From the NCBI RefSeq assembly GCF_000614145.1, contig NZ_BAKK01000028.1, forward strand, positions 1-59,751: a DNA stretch of 59,751 bases, read 5' to 3'. Both the position numbers and the translations under genes were made by a program. The stretch's first letter is position 1, and the number at the start of each line of letters is the position of its first letter. This document shows, piece by piece, positions 48,734 through 58,005 of this stretch. Under the pieces are notes generated by a model that saw only the letters and a list, made by a program, of their open reading frames with translations, was not told the origin of the DNA and did no database searches. This DNA is from Bacteroides faecichinchillae JCM 17102. Its GTDB lineage: Bacteria; Bacteroidota; Bacteroidia; Bacteroidales; Bacteroidaceae.

Positions 48734-50837
48734 GTTGAATACGTTTTCGGTTGGTATCTACATTCATGACTTTGACCATGACTTGCTGGTGAATAGATAC
48801 GATTTCTGTAGGATCAGAGATATATCGTTCCGCTAATTGGGAGAGATGTACAAGTCCGTTCTCTTTTATACCTATATCGACAAATGCTCCGAAATTTGTG
48901 ATATTTCCTACTATGCCAGGTAGAATCATACCTTCGCGTAGGTCTGTAATGGTACGTACATTTTTATCAAATTCGAAAACTTTAATTGTTTTACGCGGGT
49001 CACGTCCAGGTTTGTCAAGTTCTTGCATAATATCTTGCAAGGTTGGTAAACCGACAGTAGAGGTAATATAATTAGATATATTAATTTTCTGTCGAAGTTC
49101 TTTATTTGCGATCAATTCGCTGACAGAACATTTCAGGTCTTTTGCCATTTGTTCTACAATACAATAGCTTTCCGGATGTACAGCTGTATTGTCCAAAGGG
49201 TTTTGTGCATTAGGGATACGAAGGAAACCGGCACATTGCTCAAAAGCTTTCGCACCCATTCGTGGAACTTTTATTAATTCTTTACGAGAGGAAAATGCTC
49301 CGTTCTCAGCACGATAATTTACGATGTTTTGTGCTAATTGTGGACCTAAACCGGAGATATAAATCAAAAGATGATTGCTAGCTGTATTCAAGTTTACACC
49401 AACTAGGTTTACGCAGTTTTCAACTGTCTGGTCAAGTGCTTTTTTCAGTTTTGTCTGGTCTACATCATGTTGATATTGTCCTACTCCAATAGACTTGGGA
49501 TCGATTTTGACAAGCTCTGCTAAAGGATCCATAAGTCGGCGACCAATAGAAACGGCTCCTCGTACTGTTACGTCATAATTAGGAAACTCATCACGGGCGA
49601 TTTTGGATGCCGAATAAATAGAAGCTCCCTGTTCACTAACTACAAATACGGGGATCTGACGGTCGAAAGTCTGCTGATTGATAAAATCTTCCGTTTCACG
49701 GCTGGCTGTCCCATTTCCAATTGAGATAGCTTCAATCTGATAAGCTTCTACCATTTTACGAAGTTTGGAAGCTGCTTCTCCGGTTTTGCTGACAGGAGGA
49801 TGAGGATAAATGTTTTCATTATGCAATAAATTGCCCTGTGCGTCCAGGCAGACCACTTTGCATCCTGTACGAAATCCAGGATCAATAGCAAGTACCCGTT
49901 TTTGTCCTAAGGGAGGTGCTAATAACAACTGACGTAAGTTTTCTGTAAATACAAGGATCGCTTCATCATCTGCTTTCTCTTTGGACTGAGCTGCAAATTC
50001 TGTTTCAATAGAGGGCTTGAGTAGTCTTTTATATGAATCAGTAATTGCTTCGTTCACTTGACGGCTGCATTCGTTATTGCCATGAATAAAATGTCGTTTC
50101 AGGCGTTCAATGCATTCTTCGTCATCCGGATTGATAGACACTTTTAATAATCCTTCTGCTTCTGCTCTACGAATGGCAAGTAGACGATGAGAAGTACAAC
50201 GTTTCAAAGATTCGGAAAAGTCGAAATAGTCTCGATATTTAGCAGCTTCTTCCTCTTTCCCTTTTATCACTTTGGCAATGATTTGCCCCTGACGATTAAA
50301 TTGGTTACGAATAACATTTCGAGCTCGTTCGTCTTCATTTACTTGTTCTGCAATGATATCGCGAGCACCTTTCAATGCATCTTCTACATCTTTTACTTCG
50401 CCTTTGACGAACGTAGCAGCTTTGGAAGTGAGATTGTTTTCTCTCTGTAACAGCATGATCGTGGCAAGAGGCTCCAAACCTTTTTGACGGGCTACCTCTG
50501 CACGTGTTTTCCGTTTGGGTTTATAGGGAAGGTAGATGTCTTCCAATTCTGTCGAATTCCAAGTACCGTTGATACGTTTTTCAAGTTCCGGAGTTAGTTT
50601 TCCTTGTTCTTGGATTGTACTAAGAATTGTTTCTTTTCTTTTAGTTATATCGCATAATTTATCATGCTGGTCTTTGATATTTTCAATTTGTACTTCATCT
50701 AGTCCACCTGTAACTTCTTTACGGTAACGGCTAATAAAAGGGATAGTTGCACCTTCTGCCAGGAGTTGGAGAGTACTACTGATCTGTTTTTCCGGTATAC
50801 CTAATAATCCGGAAATCATTCTGTGAAATAAATCCAT
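48705..50837 (-). CDS. tex: Tex family RNA-binding transcription accessory protein
   Basis: A roughly 710-residue Tex protein, a conserved nucleic-acid-binding factor linked to transcription elongation. The likely start is the ATG at 50837 (MDLFHRMISGLLGIPEKQ); the frame extends to 50930 but that extension is unlike the family. Domains in order are the helical Tex N-terminal domain (ATIPFISRYRKEVTGGLDE), a YqgF-like RNase H fold (LAIDPGFRTGCKVVCLD), helix-hairpin-helix motifs (ISGLGPQLAQNIVNYRAENG, VPRMGAKAFEQCAGFLRI), and a C-terminal S1 domain (GMILPGIVGNITNFGAFVDI). Its 3' end overlaps the convergent CPBP gene. It diverges from the histidine kinase gene across about 120 nt. Confidence 0.96.
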   Translation of the reverse strand: MDLFHRMISGLLGIPEKQISSTLQLLAEGATIPFISRYRKEVTGGLDEVQIENIKDQHDKLCDITKRKETILSTIQEQGKLTPELEKRINGTWNSTELEDIYLPYKPKRKTRAEVARQKGLEPLATIMLLQRENNLTSKAATFVKGEVKDVEDALKGARDIIAEQVNEDERARNVIRNQFNRQGQIIAKVIKGKEEEAAKYRDYFDFSESLKRCTSHRLLAIRRAEAEGLLKVSINPDDEECIERLKRHFIHGNNECSRQVNEAITDSYKRLLKPSIETEFAAQSKEKADDEAILVFTENLRQLLLAPPLGQKRVLAIDPGFRTGCKVVCLDAQGNLLHNENIYPHPPVSKTGEAASKLRKMVEAYQIEAISIGNGTASRETEDFINQQTFDRQIPVFVVSEQGASIYSASKIARDEFPNYDVTVRGAVSIGRRLMDPLAELVKIDPKSIGVGQYQHDVDQTKLKKALDQTVENCVNLVGVNLNTASNHLLIYISGLGPQLAQNIVNYRAENGAFSSRKELIKVPRMGAKAFEQCAGFLRIPNAQNPLDNTAVHPESYCIVEQMAKDLKCSVSELIANKELRQKINISNYITSTVGLPTLQDIMQELDKPGRDPRKTIKVFEFDKNVRTITDLREGMILPGIVGNITNFGAFVDIGIKENGLVHLSQLAERYISDPTEIVSIHQQVMVKVMNVDTNRKRIQLSMIGVPQD

Positions 50838-50906
50838 AAATATTTTTTTTGCAAATAAATGAATGACAAAAATACACATAAATCTATTATAGCCAACAAG
50901 TTTTAT

Positions 50907-50914
50907 TATATTTG
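50907..50914 (+). promoter_or_regulatory. -7 promoter box for histidine kinase/nucleotidase unit
   Basis: TATATTTG matches TAnnTTTG exactly, 42 nt before the ATG at 50956. A -33 TTTG at standard spacing is not obvious. Confidence 0.5.
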
Positions 50915-50955
50915 CAAGATAAAATAACAAGAGTGCACATCAAAACTATATAAGC

Positions 50956-52893
50956 ATGTCAGTTTGGGTAAGACACATAGAATGCCTGATTATATTAGTG
51001 TTGTTTCTATTCCAGTCCGCTAATTTACGGGCCGTTTCTAAGGACAAAAATCCTATTCTGATTATCTGTTCTTATAATCCGGCGTCACAACAAACTTCTG
51101 TAACTATTTCGGATTATATGGAAGAATATCAAAAACTGAGAGGAAAACATGATATTATCATTGAGAATATGAACTGTAAGAGTTTCTCAGAATCTCCTCT
51201 TTGGAGTGAACTGATGACTGAGATTCTTTCGAAATATCAGGGAGATAGACATCCGGCACAAATTATTCTTTTAGGTCAGGAAGCATGGGCTGCATATCTT
51301 TCACAACGCGATTCTATGCAAATAAAAGTACCTGTAATGTGTAGTCTGATTAGTAGTAATGTAGTGATTTTACCAACTGATACAGTTTCCTCTTTGAGCA
51401 CTTGGTTGCCTGAATCTATTGATCTTTTCGGCGATCATCTTGACATTCCTGAACTAAAATCAGGTTTTATTTATCAGTATAATATTGATGATAATATTCG
51501 GATGATTCAGTCTTTTTATCCAAAAACTAAGAATATTGTTTTCATCTCGGATAATACTTATGGTGGAGTGACTATGCAAGCGTTGGTACGTAAAGAAATG
51601 AAGAAATTTCCTGAGTTGAACCTAATTCTTTTGGACGGACGCCAACATACTATTTATACAGTTGTTGAAGAATTACGACATCTGCCGGAGAATACGGCGA
51701 TCATGGTAGGAACTTGGCGAGTAGATATGAATGAAGGTTATTTTATGAGAAATGCTACATACGCCATGATGGAGGCTGCACCCAAAATTCCTACCTTCAC
51801 ACCTTCCTCTGTGGCCCTTGGCTATTGGGCTATCGGAGGAGTTCTGCCGAATTATAAAAAGGTTGGAGAGGATATGGCTGTAGCAAGTATAAGAATTGAC
51901 GATAATCCGGAAGATACATTGCAAAATTTAACTGTCATTGGCAGTAAGGCAGTATTGGACTATCGGAAAGCGAAAGAATTGGGATTGAATCCAAAGATTC
52001 TTCCTTTAAAAGTACAGATTGTCAATCAGCCTGTTACTTTTTACCAACAGTATACTTATCAAATATGGATGGCAGGTTCCGCTTTTGTTATATTGGTGTT
52101 AGGATTGTGTATTTCACTTTTTTATTATTTTCGGACAAAACGTTTGAAGGATGAATTATTAACTTCGGAGAAAGATTTGCGGATAGCGAAAGATAAGGCT
52201 GAGGAATCCAATCGTCTAAAGAGCGCTTTCCTTGCTAATATGAGCCATGAGATTCGAACACCTCTAAATTCGATTGTTGGATTCTCGGATGTGCTATCAA
52301 TGGGCGATAGTACGGAGGAAGATCGTCAATCTTATTATAAAATAATTAAGTCTAACTCTGATTTGCTGTTGCGTTTGATTAATGATATTCTGGACTTATC
52401 CCGTTTGGAAGCAAATCGGGTAACTTTGACTTGGGAATATTGTGATATAGTGCAGTTGTGTAAGCAAGTTGTGGCTTCGGTAAGTTTTTCCCGGCAGTCT
52501 TCGGACAATCAGTTTCTGTTTAATAGTCGATATGAGGCTTTTCAGATGGAAACTGATGTACAGCGTATCCAACAGGTCATTATTAATCTGATGTCGAACG
52601 CAGATAAATTTACGAAGAATGGAAAGATTACGTTGGATTTTTACCTAGATGAGAAAAAGAAGGTGGCTATTTTCTCAGTAACAGATACTGGATGTGGTAT
52701 TCCTAAAGAGAAACAAAAGTTGGTGTTTGAACGCTTTGAAAAATTGAATGAGTATGCTCAAGGAACTGGTCTCGGATTGTCGATATGTAAATTAATTGTA
52801 TATAAATGGAAAGGTGATATATGGATTGACTCTGATTATACAGAAGGGGCACGTTTTGTATTCTCACATCCGCTAAATATAGAGAAAGAATGA
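50956..52893 (+). CDS. sensor histidine kinase with substrate-binding-protein-like sensor
   Basis: A 645-residue membrane histidine kinase. A signal/anchor sequence (about 1-27) is followed by a roughly 320-residue periplasmic region resembling ABC-type substrate-binding proteins (LIICSYNPASQQTSVTISDY, IILLGQEAWAAYL, YPKTKNIVFISDNTYGG, IMVGTWRVDMNE, TFTPSSVALGYWAIGG). One membrane helix lies near 360-385 (FVILVLGLCISLFYYF). The cytoplasmic part has HisKA with the phospho-acceptor His in FLANMSHEIRTPLNSIVGFS, and HATPase with NLMSNADKFT, FSVTDTGCGIP and GTGLGLSICK. No receiver or output domain is fused and no response regulator gene adjoins. Its stop overlaps the 5'-nucleotidase start (ATGA), so the two are translated together. 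Confidence 0.9.
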   Translation: MSVWVRHIECLIILVLFLFQSANLRAVSKDKNPILIICSYNPASQQTSVTISDYMEEYQKLRGKHDIIIENMNCKSFSESPLWSELMTEILSKYQGDRHPAQIILLGQEAWAAYLSQRDSMQIKVPVMCSLISSNVVILPTDTVSSLSTWLPESIDLFGDHLDIPELKSGFIYQYNIDDNIRMIQSFYPKTKNIVFISDNTYGGVTMQALVRKEMKKFPELNLILLDGRQHTIYTVVEELRHLPENTAIMVGTWRVDMNEGYFMRNATYAMMEAAPKIPTFTPSSVALGYWAIGGVLPNYKKVGEDMAVASIRIDDNPEDTLQNLTVIGSKAVLDYRKAKELGLNPKILPLKVQIVNQPVTFYQQYTYQIWMAGSAFVILVLGLCISLFYYFRTKRLKDELLTSEKDLRIAKDKAEESNRLKSAFLANMSHEIRTPLNSIVGFSDVLSMGDSTEEDRQSYYKIIKSNSDLLLRLINDILDLSRLEANRVTLTWEYCDIVQLCKQVVASVSFSRQSSDNQFLFNSRYEAFQMETDVQRIQQVIINLMSNADKFTKNGKITLDFYLDEKKKVAIFSVTDTGCGIPKEKQKLVFERFEKLNEYAQGTGLGLSICKLIVYKWKGDIWIDSDYTEGARFVFSHPLNIEKE

Positions 52894-54638
52894 AAAAAAA
52901 CGTATGTATTTTTGTCTGGCTTCTTTGCTTAGTGCTGTCAGTGGCAGCCCAGGAGAAGTTCGTGAAATTAAAGATTGTACAAACGAGTGATGTACATGGT
53001 AATTACTATCCTTATAATTTTATCACTCGTCAGGAATGGGAGGGAAGTTTGGCGCGTATATATGTTTTTGTGCAAAAAGAACGTGAACAATATAAAGAGA
53101 ATTTGATTTTACTAGATAATGGGGACATATTACAGGGACAACCTACGGCATACTACTATAATTATATAGATACGATTTCTCCTCATATATGTTCGGAGAT
53201 GATGAATTTCATGAAATATGATGCTGGGAATATGGGAAACCATGATGTGGAAACCGGGCGTAATGTATTCGATCGTTGGATTCGTATATGTGATTTTCCG
53301 GTATTGGGCGCTAATATCATTGATACGTCTACTGGAAAAACTCATCTGGCTCCGTATAAGGTGCTTGAACGTGATGGTGTGAAAATTGTTGTATTGGGAA
53401 TGATTACGCCTGCTATACCTGCGTGGCTTTCGGAAAACCTATGGAGTGGACTGAGATTTGATGATATGGAGGAAACGGCACGTAAGTGGATGAAAATCAT
53501 TCGTGAAAAGGAAAATCCGGGTTTAGTTATTGGCTTGTTTCATGCAGGTCAGGAGGCATTTAAGATGTCGGGGAAATATAACGAAAATGCATCTTTACAA
53601 GTTGCGAAAAACGTTCCGGGTTTTGATATCGTATTGATGGGACATGATCATACACGTGAGTGTAAGAAGATAATAAATGTTGCGGGAGATTCAGTATTGA
53701 TTATTGATCCCGCTAGTAACAGTGTCGTGTTTTCTAATGTAGATATAACCTTGAAGTTGAAAGATGGTAAGATACTGCATAAAGATATTCAGGGAGTACT
53801 GACTGAAACGAAAGATTATGGAGTAAGCGAAGAATTTATGAAACATTTTACTTCTCAGTATGAAGCGGTACAGAATTTTGTTTCTAAGAAGATCGGTACA
53901 TTTACGGAAAGTATTTCAGCACGTCCCGCTTTCTTTGGGCCATCGGCTTTTATCGACCTGATTCATAGGATACAACTTGATATAACCGGAGCTGATATTT
54001 CTTTTACTGCACCTCTTTCTTTTGATGCAGAAATTATGAAAGGAGAAGTGTATGTTAGCGATATGTTTAATCTATATAAGTATGAAAATATGCTTTATGT
54101 GATGACTTTATCCGGAAAAGAAATCAAGGATTATTTGGAAGATTCTTATTACTTGTGTACGAATCAGATGAAGTCTCCAAATGACCATTTGCTTTGGTTT
54201 AAAGAGAAGCTTAAAGAGGGGGCGGCGGATAGGGCTGCTTTACAGAATTTCAGTTTTAATTTTGATTCTGCGGCGGGTATAATATATACAGTGGATGTAA
54301 CTAAACCTAGGGGTGAAAAGATTACTATTATTAGTATGGCGGATAGTACTCCTTTCCGCATGGAGGAGACTTATAAAGTGGCTTTGAATTCTTATCGTGG
54401 TAATGGAGGTGGAGAATTGCTGACTAAAGGAGCAGGTATTCCCCAAGAGAAGTTAAAAGATCGCATTATATTTTCTACGGATAAAGATCTTCGCTTTTAT
54501 TTGATGCAATATATTGAAAAGAAAAAGATAATAAATCCCCAGGCTCTTAATCAGTGGAAGTTTATTCCTGAGGAATGGACAGTTCTTGGTGCTAAACGGG
54601 ATTATGACTTACTTTTTAAAAAAGGGAAGGAGAAATAA
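52890..54638 (+). CDS. exported 5'-nucleotidase/2',3'-cyclic phosphodiesterase family protein
   Basis: A 582-residue periplasmic or outer-surface metallophosphoesterase of the UshA/CpdB type that would dephosphorylate nucleotides. A signal peptide (to about residue 20, VLSVAAQ) precedes the calcineurin-like domain. This contains KIVQTSDVHGNYYPYN (Asp-x-His), LLDNGDILQGQPTAYY, NMGNHDVETGRN, GLFHAGQEAF and VLMGHDHTRE. The C-terminal 5'-nucleotidase domain has SGKEIKDYLEDSYY and ALNSYRGNGGGELLTKGAG. It overlaps the upstream histidine kinase gene by 4 nt, suggesting the kinase senses or controls nucleotide availability. A terminator was not found in the 175 nt before the AraC gene. Confidence 0.93.
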   Translation: MKKNVCIFVWLLCLVLSVAAQEKFVKLKIVQTSDVHGNYYPYNFITRQEWEGSLARIYVFVQKEREQYKENLILLDNGDILQGQPTAYYYNYIDTISPHICSEMMNFMKYDAGNMGNHDVETGRNVFDRWIRICDFPVLGANIIDTSTGKTHLAPYKVLERDGVKIVVLGMITPAIPAWLSENLWSGLRFDDMEETARKWMKIIREKENPGLVIGLFHAGQEAFKMSGKYNENASLQVAKNVPGFDIVLMGHDHTRECKKIINVAGDSVLIIDPASNSVVFSNVDITLKLKDGKILHKDIQGVLTETKDYGVSEEFMKHFTSQYEAVQNFVSKKIGTFTESISARPAFFGPSAFIDLIHRIQLDITGADISFTAPLSFDAEIMKGEVYVSDMFNLYKYENMLYVMTLSGKEIKDYLEDSYYLCTNQMKSPNDHLLWFKEKLKEGAADRAALQNFSFNFDSAAGIIYTVDVTKPRGEKITIISMADSTPFRMEETYKVALNSYRGNGGGELLTKGAGIPQEKLKDRIIFSTDKDLRFYLMQYIEKKKIINPQALNQWKFIPEEWTVLGAKRDYDLLFKKGKEK

Positions 54639-54813
54639 CTATCTATGTTTTTTGTAAATAATGAAATGAGCGGTTTTTGTTTTCACTTTGGATAATTCTA
54701 TTGTTAGTAGCTAGTCAAAAAGTAGGAGAAAATGTTCTTTTTCTCTGATTGAGGCTTTGGATAAGTTGGAAATTGGATAACTACTGGTATATTTGTCGTC
54801 AAAAAGAGAGTGT

Positions 54814-55716
54814 ATGAATATCCAACATGTTCCTAAAATAGGTATTTCATCAGTGTTTCATTCTAAACATATAGATCCTGCTAATATTGATGTTGTAGAT
54901 AATGATATTGCACTATTTGACACAGAGAGTATAATATCTTTGTTTGATGGTCCAAGTAAATTGGAAGTATTGAGCGTAGGTCTTTGTTTGGGAGGAAGTA
55001 CTAATTTTAATATAAGCCTTCGTGATTACGAACTGGTTCCCGGTAGGATGGTAGTGGCATTACCTAGCCAAATTATTGAAAATCGGAAAGTAAGTAGTGG
55101 TTTCAAGGGAATATTTTTCGCGATATCTAAGAATTTGTTGGAAGGATTGCCTAAAATGGGGAATGTACTCTCACTCTTTTTCTATTTGAAAGATTATCCA
55201 TGTCTTGATCTCACTCCCAGTGAACAAGAATTAGTCTTAGAGTATCATTCATTTATCCGTAAACGATTGAAAAATAAAGAAGATGCTTATCGTAAGGAAG
55301 TAGTAGTTGGATTGATGCAGAGTTTCTTTTTTGAACTTTATAATATTTTTCGTAATCATGCTCCGGTTGTATCAACTGTAGTGTCTAGTAAAAGTCGTAA
55401 GGAGCATATCTTTGAACAATTTTATGAGTCTCTGATTCAATCGTATCAATCCGAACGAAGTGTAAAATTCTATGCTGATCAATTGTGTCTGACACCTAAA
55501 CATCTTTCGGGCGTAGTGAAGGAGATTAGTGGTAAAACGGTGGGAGAGTGGATTGACGAGTTTGTGATATTGGAGGCGAAAGCTCTTTTGAACTCAACGA
55601 GTATGAATATACAGGAGATAGCTGATCGGTTAAACTTTGCCAACCAATCTTTTTTTGGAAAATATTTTAAACATTATGTGGGAGTATCTCCTAAAGAATA
55701 TCGTAAGAATAGATAA
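54814..55716 (+). CDS. AraC family transcriptional regulator
   Basis: A DNA-binding regulator of about 300 residues, starting at ATG 54814; the TTG at 54793 adds seven residues with no support. The N-terminal roughly 190 residues form a cupin-like ligand or dimerisation domain (VLSVGLCLGGSTNFNISLRD). The C-terminus has the AraC double helix-turn-helix (VKFYADQLCLTPKHLSGVVK and MNIQEIADRLNFANQSFFGK, ending FKHYVGVSPKEYRK). The target is unknown. It lies downstream of the 5'-nucleotidase gene in the same direction, with a 175-nt gap, and converges on the Crp-family gene with only 26 nt between stop codons. Confidence 0.93.
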   Translation: MNIQHVPKIGISSVFHSKHIDPANIDVVDNDIALFDTESIISLFDGPSKLEVLSVGLCLGGSTNFNISLRDYELVPGRMVVALPSQIIENRKVSSGFKGIFFAISKNLLEGLPKMGNVLSLFFYLKDYPCLDLTPSEQELVLEYHSFIRKRLKNKEDAYRKEVVVGLMQSFFFELYNIFRNHAPVVSTVVSSKSRKEHIFEQFYESLIQSYQSERSVKFYADQLCLTPKHLSGVVKEISGKTVGEWIDEFVILEAKALLNSTSMNIQEIADRLNFANQSFFGKYFKHYVGVSPKEYRKNR

Positions 55717-55742
55717 TAATGACAAACGTATCTACAGTTCTT

Positions 55743-56327
55743 CTACAATACTCCTGAGCGTACACGACTTAATGTTTCCGGTGTCATTAATAAATAAGAA
55801 GCTATATTTGCTAATGGAGCTCGTTTGATTATTTCAGGATGCTGTTCAAGTAAGAGATTATATCGCTCACGTGCAGTTTCGAAGCGCCATGAGTCTGCTT
55901 TTATCTGTGATACAATCAGGGAATATTCTAATATTTTCCGATAGAACATATTGATTTCCCAGTTTTCTTGTGTTAATTTCTGTATTTCATCATAAGGAAA
56001 TAAATATATAACAACAGGCTCTAATGTTTCAACCATCAATCGGGTGGGAACCCGCTTCAGAAAACTTTCAATACACATCAATATGCAACCTTCATAGGAG
56101 AAATGTTCAGTGACGTCTTTTCCATTTTTATAATAATATTGTCTAAGCATTCCCTTGCCAACAAATACAATTTCGTTGGCTATTGCTCCTTCCTTGAGTG
56201 CTATTACTCCTTTTGGGTATTCTTTGCGAATTAATATCTTTTCTATCTGTCGGCGTCCTTCGAGACTCATTTCCGGAAAACGGGAGTTTACAACGGCATC
56301 TACTGTTTCTCTTAATAATGTATCCAT
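55743..56327 (-). CDS. Crp/Fnr family transcriptional regulator
   Basis: A 194-residue regulator with a cyclic-nucleotide-binding-like beta roll (about 25-115: YPKGVIALKEGAIANEIVFVGKG, VTEHFSYEGCIL). A short C-terminal helix-turn-helix follows (IASYLLMTPETLSRVR). The beta roll lacks a clear cAMP-binding phosphate cassette, as in many Bacteroides homologues, so a different or no ligand is likely. The gene has an exact -7 box (CAAAAATA on the + strand at 56350-56357, reading TATTTTTG) 23 nt upstream. It is divergent from the DUF4843-like lipoprotein gene, which it may control; that is inferred from position. Confidence 0.88.
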   Translation of the reverse strand: MDTLLRETVDAVVNSRFPEMSLEGRRQIEKILIRKEYPKGVIALKEGAIANEIVFVGKGMLRQYYYKNGKDVTEHFSYEGCILMCIESFLKRVPTRLMVETLEPVVIYLFPYDEIQKLTQENWEINMFYRKILEYSLIVSQIKADSWRFETARERYNLLLEQHPEIIKRAPLANIASYLLMTPETLSRVRSGVL

Positions 56328-56349
56328 GTCTTTTCCGTTTTGTTGTGTG

Positions 56350-56357
56350 CAAAAATA
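56350..56357 (-). promoter_or_regulatory. -7 promoter box for Crp-family gene
   Basis: On the minus strand this reads TATTTTTG, an exact TAnnTTTG match 23 nt before the ATG at 56327. Confidence 0.5.
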
Positions 56358-56400
56358 CTAAAAACGAATGACATAAATCAGGTGTGGAACAAAAAAGATG

Positions 56401-56408
56401 TATCTTTG
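56401..56408 (+). promoter_or_regulatory. -7 promoter box for DUF4843-like lipoprotein gene
   Basis: TATCTTTG is an exact TAnnTTTG match, 20-26 nt before the start codons at 56428/56434, divergent from the Crp-family promoter. Confidence 0.55.
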
Positions 56409-56433
56409 TTTTTGAAATAAGATATTTATGGTA

Positions 56434-57163
56434 ATGAAAAAAATAATAGAAATGGCAGTATTACTGCTATGTTTGTATGGTTGTGCTAAAGATAATGATG
56501 CTATCTATTACCCGATAAGTAACGTGGATATTGAAACAGGAGGTCCGGCTTTGATAGTGGAAGAAGGGCAAGTTCCTCTTATTCGGAGTTATAATGACGA
56601 AGATTATGTGTTGGATACTGTTGCGCAATATCCGAATAATCCGACATTGGGTAAATTGACATTTATGATTGATTTGAAGAACCAGTTAGCTGACGAAGAA
56701 GTTGTCGGCTTTAATGGTGTTGGAAAATCGAAATTAACTATGAGCCTCGGTTATAAGGACGGCAATTATTCGGCGATAAGCAAGTGCCTATATATACATC
56801 TCTGGATGTAACGACTCGATATGCGGTTAAACTTCGTTTGAAGGGGGAACTAGCTTTATCGGGAGATGAATGGATGATAGATTATGTGTATACTCAACTG
56901 GCTAGTTTGTTTCAACCGTATCCACCATCCTCTTTTCCGGCTGAGGTGTTCATGTGCAAAGGGGGGATGAAATTTGGAACTTTTGATCCGTTTCGCAGAA
57001 CTTGTACTTTTGATATAAGTTATGATCGTTCAGATTTGTCTTTTAGCCAATTATATTTTAATATGTTTATTAATTTGGCTGGGCAGAAACGGGAAGACAG
57101 AATTCGTTTGAGATTGATAAGGAATCATTCTTTGAGGTATATGAGCAGAAAGAGGCTGTTTAG
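56434..57163 (+). CDS. DUF4843-like lipoprotein, two frameshifts
   Basis: Putative surface lipoprotein of about 240 residues. The lipobox is LCLYGCAKDND. The first frame runs through FMIDLKNQLADEEVVGFNG and YKDGNYSA. A one-base loss near 56775 leads into KQVPIYTSLDVTTRYAVKLR and RTCTFDISYDRSDLSFSQLY. A second loss, in the G run at 57091-57093, leads into QNSFEIDKESFFEVYEQKEAV and a stop at 57161-57163. Without the second correction the frame runs on to 57200 with an atypical basic tail. DUF4843 proteins normally lie in SusC/SusD-type loci next to a PKD-domain lipoprotein, but no susC, susD or PKD partner is visible here. It may be an orphan or the edge of a deleted locus. An alternative ATG is at 56428. 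Confidence 0.65.
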
Positions 57164-57170
57164 TGTTAAA

Positions 57171-57490
57171 TTAAAATCCATAGACACAGTGAACTCCTAA
57201 TGAAAAATGATTGTCATGTTTACTCCAAGAATATTCTATGGCTGGTTCTAGATGGAAATGCTCTAAATGAATTGAATCGCAAGTTATTTCGAGATGTACT
57301 GATAATTATGCTTGCTTGCTATGTTTATGACTTTCTCTGTGGTCATGCGTTCTAATCCCCCACCTATGCCCATGGAGTGTGATCTCCATGGGTGCGAAGA
57401 TAATGTGCATGTATTCCAAATACCCAATTGTGATGTGAATGTGAGTAGGTTACACTCGGACTGATACCAATCCCATTTCGAGCATGATGA
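57171..57490 (-). pseudogene. decayed C-terminal fragment of an outer-membrane beta-barrel protein
   Basis: On the minus strand the frame ending with the stop at 57171-57173 reads FHLEPAIEYSWSKHDNHFSL and then GVHCVYGF. This is a terminal beta-strand ending in Phe, as in outer-membrane proteins. Upstream, in other frames, TYSHSHHNWVFGIHAHY and THDHRESHKHSK can be read, separated by stops and frame changes. No start codon or signal peptide remains. The 3' end abuts the stop of the convergent lipoprotein gene. Confidence 0.5.
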
Positions 57491-57622
57491 TGTTTTTGAG
57501 CTTATCTTTTGAAGTATATATCCATTTTATTTTATTCAAAAAGACAAGGGAAATATATGGGTAACTGGAGTGAAAAACACTAATAAAAGAAGGAAAGAAA
57601 GGAAAAACATAAGATACGCCAG

Positions 57623-57742
57623 AAACATTCGGAAAATATTTTTATGGCTTATCTAAATTTTCTTTTGGATCTGTGGTTTTAGGAGTTGTAGTTTCATATA
57701 TTGCAGATAGTAATGTTAGAAAATGGGTATTTCTAATGTTAT
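57623..57742 (+). pseudogene. possible remnant of a small membrane protein
   Basis: A frame without a start codon reads TFGKYFYGLSKFSFGSVVLG then VVVSYIADSNVRKWVFLML before a stop. The pattern of a short basic N-terminus plus one hydrophobic helix resembles small Bacteroides membrane proteins of DUF6722 type, but the match is from memory and weak. Confidence 0.3.
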
Positions 57743-57935
57743 AACAGGGCGATATTGTCATTATTTCTACATCATTTATGAAACGGTGTTTGTTGATATA
57801 TTGCTTTACTTGTCTTTAATCATAATTTTTCTAATAGAAATGCAAAATCTTTGCTGAAATAGCCTGTTATACAATAAATATCTGTAAATTTACCTTCTGC
57901 GAGCAGGTCGGTAGTCGTTATATATTTAATACTTT
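57722..57935 (-). pseudogene. possible transposase N-terminal remnant (IS982/IS4-like)
   Basis: The minus strand reads ITTDLLAEGKFTDIYCITGY and FSKDFAFLLEKL, then a stop. In another frame it reads RQVKQYINKHRFINDVEIMT. The order 'E-I-x-C-I-x-D-x-F-C/S-K' then 'S-x-x-E-I-M-T-I' is the N-terminal pattern I associate with IS982-family transposases. No terminal inverted repeats or catalytic DDE part are visible, so at most a fragment remains. Confidence 0.3.
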
Positions 57936-58005
57936 TTCCCCTATGTTCTTAATATTCAACTAACTATTTATGAAATTATTTTGAACTTGTATTAAATTAA
58001 TTGCT

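Noticed and set aside
57361..57399. Hairpin CCCATGGAG...CTCCATGGG as a regulatory site
   Set aside because: The palindrome lies inside the decayed outer-membrane protein fragment (His/Pro-rich codons), so it is probably coincidental coding sequence.
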